The position numbers and the translations under genes are program-made. From assembly GCF_000024785.1 (NCBI RefSeq), contig NC_013441.1, positions 1,922,001-1,986,000 of the forward strand: 64,000 nt of DNA, written 5' to 3'. Position 1 is the stretch's first letter. Each line of letters opens with the position of its first letter. The notes under the pieces were generated by a model. The model did no database searches and had not been told where the DNA came from. It worked only from the letters and a program-made list of their open reading frames with translations. Source of the DNA: Gordonia bronchialis DSM 43247. GTDB lineage: Bacteria > Actinomycetota > Actinomycetes > Mycobacteriales > Mycobacteriaceae. Shown here one piece after another: positions 54,840-62,843 of the stretch.

Positions 54840-55538
54840 GTGGGGGAGGGCAAACAGCAACCGCTGGCCCCGATCGCGATTCTGATCCTCGGATTGCTGG
54901 CCGAGCGTCCGATGCATCCGTACGAGATGTTCCAGACCACTGTCGAGCGCCGGGAGGACCGACTGGCCAAGATCAGGCCGGGCACGATGTACCACACCGT
55001 CGACCGGCTGAGCGACCGTGGACTGATCGACGTCCACGAGATCGCCCGGGAGGGCAACCGTCCCGAGCGGACGGTCTATGCGATCACCCCCGCCGGGCGT
55101 GCGCTGCTGACTCAGAGTCTCGAGGAGATCCTGGCGCGTCACCCCCAGGAGTATCCGGAGCTCTACCTCGCACTCTCGGAGGCCCACGGCCTGCCGCGGG
55201 CGCGGGTGATCGACCTACTCGACGTGCGTATCCAGCGCATGCGGGCCGAACTGGATATGTACACCGCGGCGGTCGACGTGGCCCGCCGCCACGGCAAACC
55301 CGAGATGTTCTTCCTCGACGCGGGCTGCAAGATCGCCACGCTGAACACCCAGATCGATTGGCTCTCCGATCTCGTCGACCGGCTGCGTACCTCGCGCATC
55401 GTCTGGCTCGACGACCCGGATTTCACTGCGGGGCCAGGCCGGCATGTGATGCCGCCCGCCGGCGACGACATATCTGAGGACGACACATCCACGGACCACA
55501 CATCTACCGACCACACATCTAAGGAGACCGCTCGATGA
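54840..55538 (+). CDS. PadR-family transcriptional regulator
   Basis: A 232-residue PadR-type winged-helix regulator. The domain is at the N-terminus: PLAPIAILILGLLAERPMHPYEMFQTTVERR, with MYHTVDRLSDRGLIDVHEI and a wing EGNRPERTVYAITPAGRALL. A C-terminal helical dimerisation region follows. GTG 54840 is chosen since GGAGG lies at 54830-54834; ATG 54828 is possible. The C-terminus carries three in-frame 15-bp repeats (55479-55523). It overlaps the efflux gene (ATGA), indicating an auto-regulated efflux operon under the upstream palindrome. Confidence 0.85.
   Translation: MGEGKQQPLAPIAILILGLLAERPMHPYEMFQTTVERREDRLAKIRPGTMYHTVDRLSDRGLIDVHEIAREGNRPERTVYAITPAGRALLTQSLEEILARHPQEYPELYLALSEAHGLPRARVIDLLDVRIQRMRAELDMYTAAVDVARRHGKPEMFFLDAGCKIATLNTQIDWLSDLVDRLRTSRIVWLDDPDFTAGPGRHVMPPAGDDISEDDTSTDHTSTDHTSKETAR
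55479..55523 (+). repeat. Three 15-bp tandem units at the 3' end of the PadR gene
   Basis: GACGACACATCCACG, GACCACACATCTACC and GACCACACATCTAAG follow each other directly, encoding Asp-(Asp/His)-Thr-Ser-(Thr/Lys). The last unit also contributes AAG to the AAGGAGA ribosome-binding site of the efflux gene. Confidence 0.8.
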
Positions 55539-57052
55539 GCACACCAACCACGAGCCCGGGCCAGATCACCGCCCGGCCCTGGGTCGCTCTGCTGGCGCTG
55601 TGCGTCGGCTTCTTCATGATCCTCGTCGACATGACGATCGTCGCGGTGGCCCAGCCGCAGATCCAGGCGGCGCTGGACACCGACGTCAACGGCATCGTCT
55701 GGGTGACCAGTGCCTACCTGCTCACCTACGCGGTACCTCTGCTGATCACCGGCCGCCTCGGCGACAAGTTCGGACCCAAGAACGTCTACCAGCTGGGTCT
55801 GCTCGTGTTCACCCTGGCGAGTCTGTGGTGCGGGTTGTCGTCCTCGATCGGTGAGCTCATCGCGGCGCGTGCGCTGCAGGGTGTGGGCGCAGCGCTGATC
55901 ACCCCGCAGACGATGGCACTCATCACCCGCATCTTCCCGCCGGAGAAGCGCGGTGCGGCAATGGGCGTGTGGGGCACCGTCGCCGGTGTCGCCACCCTCG
56001 TCGGCCCGCTGCTCGGTGGCATCCTCACCGACAGCTTCGGCTGGGAGTGGATCTTCTTCGTGAACATCCCGGTCGGCATCGTCGGTCTGATCCTCGCGGC
56101 GATGCTCGTCCCGAGCGTCGAAACCCACGATCACCAGTTCGACTGGATCGGTGTGGTGCTCTCGGCCATCGGTTTGTCCGCGCTGGTCTTCGGCATCCAG
56201 GAGGGCGAGACCTACGACTGGGCAGCCTGGATCTGGGTTCTCATCGTCGGCGGCGTGCTGACGATGGCGCTGTTCGTCTACTGGCAGTCGCGGATCCAGA
56301 CCGAGCCGCTGGTGCCGCTTTCCCTGTTCCGAGACCGCAACTTCTCGCTGTCGAACATCGGCATCGCTTCGATGGGCTTCGCGATTTCCGGGTTGATGAT
56401 CCCGATGATGTTCTTCCTGCAGCTCGTCGGTGGCATGTCGCCGACGCAGTCCGCGGTGATGATGGTGCCGATGGCGGTTCTGACCGGCGTTCTCGCGCCG
56501 ATCGTCGGACGCATCCTCGACCGGGTGCATCCGCGCGCGATCATCTCCTCCGCATTGCTGCTCAACGCGATCGCCGTCTTCCTGCTGGGAATCCTTGCCA
56601 AGCCGGCGACTCCGGTGTGGCAGTTCGTCATCCCGCTGTGCCTCATGGGTGTCGCGTCGGCCGGTATCTGGGCGCCGCTGGCGGCGACCGCGACGCGCAA
56701 TCTGCCCTGGCGGCAGGCCGGTGCGGGAGCGGGCGTCTACAACACGACGCGGATGATCGGCTCGGTCCTGGGTGCGGCGATGGTGGGTGCGCTGATGCAG
56801 ACCCGCCTGGCCGCCGAGCTGCCCGGTGTGGACACCAACGAGCACCGCGACACGGTCGCGCAGTTGCCGGCGTTCATCCGCGAGGGATTCGCCGACGCGA
56901 TGGGGCAGTCGCTGTTCTTGCCGGCAGCTGCGCTGCTGGTGGGTGTGGCGGCCACCGTCTTCCTGGTGCGCCCCAAGCATCAGGCATCCGCCACCGACGA
57001 TGTTGCGGCCTTCGCCGAGGGTGAGGTCGAGGGCGCGGGCGCGTCGGGCTGA
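55535..57052 (+). CDS. DHA2-family MFS drug efflux transporter
   Basis: A 505-residue, 14-helix MFS exporter of the EmrB/QacA type. Motif A appears as LLITGRLGDKFGPKNVYQLG; the DHA2 segments LALCVGFFMILVDMTIVAVAQPQIQAAL and AARALQGVGAALITPQTMALITRIFPPEKRGAAMG (motif C region GVWGTVAGVATLVGPLLGGIL) are clear. It is in one operon with the PadR repressor (4-base overlap). Export of lipophilic or cationic drugs is inferred; the true substrate is unknown. Confidence 0.9.
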   Translation: MSTPTTSPGQITARPWVALLALCVGFFMILVDMTIVAVAQPQIQAALDTDVNGIVWVTSAYLLTYAVPLLITGRLGDKFGPKNVYQLGLLVFTLASLWCGLSSSIGELIAARALQGVGAALITPQTMALITRIFPPEKRGAAMGVWGTVAGVATLVGPLLGGILTDSFGWEWIFFVNIPVGIVGLILAAMLVPSVETHDHQFDWIGVVLSAIGLSALVFGIQEGETYDWAAWIWVLIVGGVLTMALFVYWQSRIQTEPLVPLSLFRDRNFSLSNIGIASMGFAISGLMIPMMFFLQLVGGMSPTQSAVMMVPMAVLTGVLAPIVGRILDRVHPRAIISSALLLNAIAVFLLGILAKPATPVWQFVIPLCLMGVASAGIWAPLAATATRNLPWRQAGAGAGVYNTTRMIGSVLGAAMVGALMQTRLAAELPGVDTNEHRDTVAQLPAFIREGFADAMGQSLFLPAAALLVGVAATVFLVRPKHQASATDDVAAFAEGEVEGAGASG

Positions 57053-57060
57053 TTCGCCCT

Positions 57061-57107
57061 GAGCTGCGGAGGCCGGTGACGCAACGCGCCATCGGCCTCC
57101 GCAGCTC
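57061..57107. terminator. Strong hairpin after the efflux operon
   Basis: GAGCTGCGGAGGCCG (57061-57075) is perfectly complementary to CGGCCTCCGCAGCTC (57093-57107), a 15-bp stem with a 17-base loop. It lies between the MFS stop and sbcD on the same strand. No long T-run follows, as is common in actinobacteria. Confidence 0.8.
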
Positions 57108-57136
57108 TGTCGGTGGCCGACCGTACGGTGTAGTCC

Positions 57137-58360
57137 ATGCGGATCGTGCACACCTCGGATTGGCACCTGGGCCGGACCTTTCACGGTGTCGAGCTGCTCG
57201 ATGACCAGCGTCGCGCGCTGGCCGAGCTCGCCGCCATCGTCGGCGAGGAGCAGGCCGATGCGGTGGTCGTCGCCGGTGACGTGTACGACAGGTCGGTCCC
57301 GTCCGCGGATGCTGTTGCGGCATACGACGAGGGACTGGCCGCCATCGCGGCCACCGGCGCCGCGATCGTCGTGACATCGGGCAATCACGACTCGGCCACG
57401 CGGCTGGGTTCCGGCTCGGCGTTCGCGGCCGCCGGGGGATTGCATCTGCGGACCACCATCGGTGCCATCGACCAGCCGGTCATGTTCGACGCCGACGACG
57501 GCCCGGTCGCGATCTACGGCATCCCCTACCTCGAACCCGATACGGCGCGAACAACACTCGGCGTCGGCACCGCCCGCGGACATGCTGCCGTCCTGAGTGC
57601 GGCGATGGATCGGATCCGGGCCGATGCGGCGCGTCGCTCGGCGCGCACCGTGGTGGCCGCCCATGCCTTCGTGGTGGGTGCGGCGGCCACCGGATCGGAG
57701 CGATCGATCAGCGTGGGTGGGGTGGAAACCGTTCCGGCGCATATCTTTTCCGGTGTCGACTACGTGGCGCTCGGGCATCTTCACTCGCCGCAACAGCTCA
57801 CCGACACGGTCCGGTACAGCGGGTCACTACTGCCGTATTCATTCGGCGAACGCTCCCACCGCAAGTCGGTATGGGTCGTCGACCTCGATGCCGACGGGGT
57901 GCGGGAGGTGCGTGCCCGCGAGCTCCGCGGTGTGCGTGGATTGTCCTGTCTGAAGGGAACTCTCGACGAGCTGCTCACCGCGTCGGAGCACGCCTATGCC
58001 GAGCAGTGTTACGTCGAGGCGACGCTGACCGACACCGTCCGCCCGGTCGATGCGATGCGCCGCCTGCGGGAGCGGTTCCCGTACGCCGTGCACGTGCAGT
58101 GGGACCGGCCCCGCGATGGGGACGGGGTGGATTACCGCTCCCGGGTGCACGGCCGTACCGATGCCGAGATCGTCGCCTCGTTCATCTCCGACGTGCGTGA
58201 CGAACCGACGCCGGGGGAGTGCGCGCTGGTGGAGCGGGCGCTGCGGCAGGTGGTCTGTGAGCCGGAATCCGATGGCGCACAGGCCGAAGCACAGGCGGAC
58301 GACGCATGGACGTTGTTCGACTGTGCCGGCGGCGCGGGTGACGTGGCGGCCTCGGCATGA
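57137..58360 (+). CDS. sbcD: Exonuclease SbcCD subunit D
   Basis: A 407-residue Mre11-type nuclease subunit. Phosphodiesterase motifs: HTSDWHLGRTFHG, VVVAGDVYDRSVPS, VVTSGNHDSATRLG, VAAHAFVVG and VALGHLHSPQ. With SbcC it processes DNA hairpins and ends. The ATG at 57137 follows a hairpin terminator. It overlaps sbcC by four bases (ATGA), so the two subunits are made in step. Confidence 0.93.
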   Translation: MRIVHTSDWHLGRTFHGVELLDDQRRALAELAAIVGEEQADAVVVAGDVYDRSVPSADAVAAYDEGLAAIAATGAAIVVTSGNHDSATRLGSGSAFAAAGGLHLRTTIGAIDQPVMFDADDGPVAIYGIPYLEPDTARTTLGVGTARGHAAVLSAAMDRIRADAARRSARTVVAAHAFVVGAAATGSERSISVGGVETVPAHIFSGVDYVALGHLHSPQQLTDTVRYSGSLLPYSFGERSHRKSVWVVDLDADGVREVRARELRGVRGLSCLKGTLDELLTASEHAYAEQCYVEATLTDTVRPVDAMRRLRERFPYAVHVQWDRPRDGDGVDYRSRVHGRTDAEIVASFISDVRDEPTPGECALVERALRQVVCEPESDGAQAEAQADDAWTLFDCAGGAGDVAASA

Positions 58361-61326
58361 GATTGCACCGCCTGCGCATGTGCGCGTTCGGCCCGTTCGC
58401 CGGTGACACGACCGTCGACTTCGACGAACTCTCCGCCGACGGCCTGTTCCTGTTGCACGGCCGGACCGGGGCGGGCAAGACGACGGTCCTCGACGCGGTC
58501 GCCTTCGCGCTGTTCGGCCGGGTGCCGGGGGCGCGCGACACCAATCGACGACTCCACTCGGATCATGCTCTGCCCGAACATGTTCCGGAGGTCGAACTCG
58601 AAGCCACCGTCGGTGGACGGCGTCTGCGCATCATCCGCTCGCCGGATCATCACCGCCCCAAGCGACGGGGGACCGGGACCACCAAGGTCAACGCTCGCGC
58701 AAGCCTGACCTGGCTGGACGGTTCGGGTCCCGACCTCACCCGGCTGCCCGAGATCGGCGACGCGGTCACCCGACTGCTCGGCATGAGTGCCGACCAGTTC
58801 TTTCAGGTGGTCCTGCTGCCGCAGGGCGAGTTCGCCCGATTCCTACGGGCCACCTCCGAGGACCGGGAACGATTGCTGGAGCGGCTGTTCGACACCGAGC
58901 GGTTCGGCGATCTCGAGGAATGGCTGCGCACCGAGGCCAGGGAGAGCTCGGCGGCGCTGACGAGGCGGACCGCAGTAATCGACCGGGTCGCCGGACAGAT
59001 CGTCGCGCTCGGTGGTGCCGAGGCCCCGGCCGAGCCCGATCTGGCCTGGGCGCAGGGCTGTCTGGAGTCGGCCCGGTCAGAGGCCGAGCAGGCGCGAGCC
59101 GCCCTCGAAGCCGCCCGCCGCGAGGTGACCGAGGCGCAGCGTGCCCACGACGACGGTCGGCGCCGTGCGGAGTTGCACAGGCGCGGTGTCCAAGCCGCCG
59201 AACGCCTCTCGCGACTCGACGACGGACAGGACGACCTCGCGGCGGTGACGGCGACGCTGGCGCAGGCGCGTCGAGCCGCACCACTCGCCCCGCTGCTCGA
59301 CGAGCACGAATTGGCGGCGGCAGATGCCGTGACCGCGGAGCGGACGTGGTCCCGCGCGCGGGATGCGCTGGTCACCCTACCGGGTGGGGCCGCGTTGAGC
59401 GACGCGGACGACGCCACGCTGCGCGATTCGATCGATTCCTGGACCCAGGAGTCCGGCCGCTGGGAGCCGCTGGCCGCACGGCTCGCCGGCCGCCCCGCCA
59501 TCGTGTCTGAGATCGACACCCTCACAGCGCAATTCGATGACACCGCGCGACGCCTTGCCGAGCTGTCCGAGGTGCTGGCGGCGCTGCCGGACCGTCGGGA
59601 CCGCGCCCAGGCCGAGCTGACCCGCGCCGTCGAGCTCCGTTCCCGAGTTCCAGGCCTCGAGGCGCAGCGGGAACGTGCCGAGAAGGTGACCACTGCGCTG
59701 TTGGCCCGCGCCCGGGTCGACCAGGCTCTCGAGCGGATTACCACGCAGGTACTCGTGGCCCGGGAAGCTCATCTCGAAACACGGGAGCAGTTGGTGGAGT
59801 TGCGATCCCGCCGGGTGGCCGGGATGGCCGCAGAGCTGGCCGGTGGGCTCGTCGACGGTGAGCCGTGCGTCGTGTGCGGTGCCACCGTCCACCCGGAACC
59901 GGCACGCCCGGACGAGCGCGGGCACGTCGGGGAAGCGGATGAAGCGGCCGCGGCCGCCGCCGAACAGGCCGCCGCGGTCGCCCGGGGACGTGTCGAGTCC
60001 GAGCAGGCTGCGCTGGAAGAACGCCGCAAGAGCCTCGACGAGGTGATCGGTGCGGCAACACGGGAGGACACCGAGGAACTCCTCCAGCGACTGTCCACGG
60101 AGCTCGCCGACGCCCGACGCGCTGCCGAACGTGTCCCGGCTCTGCAGCGGGCTGTCGAGGCCGCCGCCGCCGAGATCGACACTGTCCGGGCAGATGTGGC
60201 CACCTTGGACTCGGCGCAGTCACGCCGCCAGGAACGGCTGGCGTCGCTCCGTGAGGACCTTGGAGAGCTCGACGTGGCGGTTGCCGAGGCGACCGGTGGG
60301 CGTCTCAGCGTGACCGAGCGCCGACAGGAACTCGCCGATCTGTGTGAGGCCGCCGGACGCCTGCGCGACGCGGTGCGGGCGCGGGATGCGGCACGTTCAC
60401 GACGGGACGAGGCGGGCAAGCGACTGACCGCACGATGTGTCGCCGCCGGTTTCGACGACGCTGACGCCCTGCGCTCCGCGCTCGCGTCACCGGAGTCCAT
60501 TCAGGAGTGGGAAGCCCGTGTGCAGCAGGCGATCGGGCTTCGTGCGGCCGCGCAGGAAACCCTCGCCGACGCCGACATCCAGGACGCGCTGGCCGCCGAA
60601 CATGTCGATGTCGCGTTGCTCGCGACCGCGCTCGACACCGTTCGACAGGCGCACGACCGCGCCGCCGGCAGGCATACCATCGCGGCACGACGCGTCGCCG
60701 ATCTGGAACGCTTCGTAGCCGACTTCTGGGCGGCGGCGGACGCATTGGCGCCGCTGCGAGATCGACACGCGGAGTTGGCCGGCCTGGCCGAACTGGTCAG
60801 TGGTCACGGACAGAACTCGCGGCGTATGAGCCTGCGCTCATATGTGCTCGCCGCCCGGCTCGAAGAGGTCCTCGTCGCGGCGTCGGCCCGACTGCACCAA
60901 ATGTCCTCGGGACGTTATGAATTCGTCCACAGCGACGCCGTCGGGCCGCGCGGTCGACGCGGTGGGCTGGGCATCGAGGTCCGTGACGAGTACACCGGCA
61001 CGGTCCGCGCCACCACCACGTTGTCCGGCGGGGAGACGTTCTTCGCGTCCTTGGCGCTGGCGCTCGGCCTTGCCGACGTGGTGTCCGCCGAATTGGGCGG
61101 ACGGGTGTTGGACACCATCTTCATCGACGAGGGTTTCGGCACGCTCGACCCCGAGGCACTGGACCTGGTGATGGGTGTCCTTGACGAACTCCGCTCCGGC
61201 GGGCGCGTCGTCGGGGTGGTCAGTCACGTCGGCGAGCTCCGTGAACGGATTCCGGCGCAACTGGAGGTGGTCCGCCGCGACAACGGTTCGTCCGTCCATA
61301 CGAATCAGCCGGCCGCAATCGGTTGA
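58357..61326 (+). CDS. sbcC: Exonuclease SbcCD subunit C
   Basis: A 989-residue SMC-like ATPase. The N-terminal Walker A is LLHGRTGAGKTTVLDAVAFALFG. Long Ala/Arg/Glu-rich coiled coils flank a zinc hook at residues 504-507 (PCVVCGATVHPEPARPDERG). The C-terminal ABC signature is TTLSGGETFFASLALALGLADV and Walker B is LDTIFIDEGFGTLDPEALD. It forms the SbcCD complex that opens hairpins and trims ends. The overlapping ATG follows directly from sbcD. Confidence 0.93.
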   Translation: MRLHRLRMCAFGPFAGDTTVDFDELSADGLFLLHGRTGAGKTTVLDAVAFALFGRVPGARDTNRRLHSDHALPEHVPEVELEATVGGRRLRIIRSPDHHRPKRRGTGTTKVNARASLTWLDGSGPDLTRLPEIGDAVTRLLGMSADQFFQVVLLPQGEFARFLRATSEDRERLLERLFDTERFGDLEEWLRTEARESSAALTRRTAVIDRVAGQIVALGGAEAPAEPDLAWAQGCLESARSEAEQARAALEAARREVTEAQRAHDDGRRRAELHRRGVQAAERLSRLDDGQDDLAAVTATLAQARRAAPLAPLLDEHELAAADAVTAERTWSRARDALVTLPGGAALSDADDATLRDSIDSWTQESGRWEPLAARLAGRPAIVSEIDTLTAQFDDTARRLAELSEVLAALPDRRDRAQAELTRAVELRSRVPGLEAQRERAEKVTTALLARARVDQALERITTQVLVAREAHLETREQLVELRSRRVAGMAAELAGGLVDGEPCVVCGATVHPEPARPDERGHVGEADEAAAAAAEQAAAVARGRVESEQAALEERRKSLDEVIGAATREDTEELLQRLSTELADARRAAERVPALQRAVEAAAAEIDTVRADVATLDSAQSRRQERLASLREDLGELDVAVAEATGGRLSVTERRQELADLCEAAGRLRDAVRARDAARSRRDEAGKRLTARCVAAGFDDADALRSALASPESIQEWEARVQQAIGLRAAAQETLADADIQDALAAEHVDVALLATALDTVRQAHDRAAGRHTIAARRVADLERFVADFWAAADALAPLRDRHAELAGLAELVSGHGQNSRRMSLRSYVLAARLEEVLVAASARLHQMSSGRYEFVHSDAVGPRGRRGGLGIEVRDEYTGTVRATTTLSGGETFFASLALALGLADVVSAELGGRVLDTIFIDEGFGTLDPEALDLVMGVLDELRSGGRVVGVVSHVGELRERIPAQLEVVRRDNGSSVHTNQPAAIG

Positions 61327-61395
61327 CGGTGTGTCGTGAGCAGCCCGATTGGGGTTCGCGCGATCGGGTGCGCTAATGTGTGTTTCGCCCGTTGA

Positions 61396-61468
61396 GCCCC
61401 CGTAGCTCAGGGGATAGAGCGTCTGCCTCCGGAGCAGAAGGCCGCAGGTTCGAATCCTGCCGGGGGCA
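61396..61468 (+). tRNA. tRNA-Arg (anticodon CCG)
   Basis: A 73-base cloverleaf. The acceptor pairs GCCCCCG with CGGGGGC, the D-stem GCTC with GAGC, the anticodon stem TCTGC with GCAGA around the loop CTCCGGA (anticodon CCG, codon CGG), and the T-stem GCAGG with CCTGC around TTCGAAT. The discriminator is A, and the CCA end is not encoded. Downstream sequence is less gene-dense and leads into an IS21 element. Confidence 0.96.
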
Positions 61469-61732
61469 CCGAGAGTTCCTTGCGATTGCTGATGTCGGCG
61501 CGCACATTCTGGTCGCTGGTTGAGCGCGGTCACCCAACGCCGATTACCACCGCCAGCGCAGGCCGTCGGCGGTCTCGCGGCATACTGCGTAGCCATCGGT
61601 GTGAGAAACGCGGGCGCGTTCTCCCAACTTCGAGCAACGTGCGTTCAGCTGAACCGGGGGTCGCCGGACGAGGTCGCGGCTTTGCCAGTGATTGCCGAGT
61701 CCCACAGCCGAGCAGAACAGCTGCCCGTCGGC
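61469..61732. other. Region after tRNA-Arg without a recognised gene
   Basis: No gene is supported here. Short overlapping open frames occur on the plus strand but match no family I know and have no convincing ribosome-binding site. The stretch may be the residue of insertions beside a tRNA gene. Confidence 0.4.
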
Positions 61733-61873
61733 CTAGGTCATGCCGCGCTCATGGTCATAACAGGGCTCACCTTCCCGCTGGACCGACGCGGGGGCTGCGT
61801 GGGCTAAGCCGGCCGTGCTCAGCACTCCCAGTGTCTGTGCCGCCACGATAAGCCTGGCGATTGTCCTTCTCAT
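61733..61873 (-). CDS. Tiny predicted secreted peptide
   Basis: A 46-residue frame with a good GGAGGAAC ribosome-binding site eight bases before ATG 61873. The N-terminus MRRTIARLIVAAQTLGVLST leads to a signal-peptidase site near AGLAHA-AP, so a mature peptide of about 20 residues (containing one Cys and many charged residues) would be released. It may be the intact N-terminus of a larger gene that was truncated. It lies between tRNA-Arg and the IS21 end. No family is recognised. Confidence 0.45.
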   Translation of the reverse strand: MRRTIARLIVAAQTLGVLSTAGLAHAAPASVQREGEPCYDHERGMT

Positions 61874-62029
61874 CGAATGTTCCTCCAGCGCAGGCCATGT
61901 CCGGTCCTTTGGCACTCGACAATGCCATGATTCCCCTTGGTGTCGACGGTCACGTAATTCCCCAGGTGTGTCCGTCACGGATTTCCCCATGTTCGGGTGT
62001 GCTGGGTTGAGGGTAGCTGGGGTTGTGGG

Positions 62030-62791
62030 TTAGGTGGTTTTCGGTGTTCGTCCGGGGCGTTTGCGTGGTCGGTAGGACGGGCCGTCCATGAGGATCTGGT
62101 GGCTGGTGTTGATGAGTCGGTCGAGTAGTGATTCGGCGACGACGGGGTTGGGGAACAGGGGGTACCAGTCTTTGGGTGCGCGGTTGCTGGTGAGGATGAC
62201 GGGTTTGGCTGCGATGGCGCGGTCGGAGACGAGGTCGTAGAGGTCGTCGGAGCCGGTGGTGGTGTGTTCGCGCATGGCGAAGTCGTCGATGATCAGGACG
62301 GCGGGGCGGGTGTATTCGCGCATGCGTTGCCCGATGGTGCGATCGGCGTGGCCGCCGGCGAGGTCGGCGAGCATGCGGGCGCATTTGACGAATCGGATGT
62401 CGTGTCCGCGTAACGCGACTTGGTGGCCGAGTGCTTGTGCCACATGGGTTTTGCCGACTCCGACGGGTCCGTAGAGGATGACTGATTCGCCGGCGTCGAG
62501 CCAGCGCAGGGCGGCGAGGTCACGCAGCATCGCGGCGGGCAGTTTCGGGTTGGCGGTGAAGTCGAAGTCGTCGAAGGTTGCTGATTGTTCGAAGCGGGCC
62601 CGGCGCACGCGCCGCGCCAGGGCGGCGGACTCACGGCGGGCGATCTCGTCTTCGCACAACACCTGCAGGAACTCCAGGTGACCCAGTTCGCCGGCGCGGG
62701 TTTGGGCCAGCCGGGCGTCGAGGGTGTCGAGCATGCCGGTCAACTTCAACGTTTTCAACGCGGCTCGCAGGCTGGGATCATGAATGGTCAT
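62030..62791 (-). CDS. istB: IS21 helper ATPase IstB
   Basis: A 253-residue AAA+ DnaC-like ATPase. The N-terminal helical IstB segment (LRAALKTLKLTGMLDTLDARLAQTRAGELGHLEFLQVL) precedes Walker A GPVGVGKTH (about residues 108-116), Walker B VLIIDDFAMRE and the sensor LTSNRAPKDWYPLFPNPVVAESLLDRL. It assists IstA in target capture. The gene follows istA after 52 bases. Confidence 0.93.
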   Translation of the reverse strand: MTIHDPSLRAALKTLKLTGMLDTLDARLAQTRAGELGHLEFLQVLCEDEIARRESAALARRVRRARFEQSATFDDFDFTANPKLPAAMLRDLAALRWLDAGESVILYGPVGVGKTHVAQALGHQVALRGHDIRFVKCARMLADLAGGHADRTIGQRMREYTRPAVLIIDDFAMREHTTTGSDDLYDLVSDRAIAAKPVILTSNRAPKDWYPLFPNPVVAESLLDRLINTSHQILMDGPSYRPRKRPGRTPKTT

Positions 62792-62843
62792 CAGAACGTC
62801 CTTAGTGGAATAAGCTGGTAGTTAATGGGATTGGGTGTGAGGT

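Noticed and set aside
55163..57793. An 876-residue minus-strand frame opposite the PadR, MFS and sbcD genes
   Set aside because: It spans three good genes and a terminator and has shadow composition.
61480..61851. Plus-strand frames of 95-123 residues after tRNA-Arg
   Set aside because: No ribosome-binding site, no motif, and mutual overlap.
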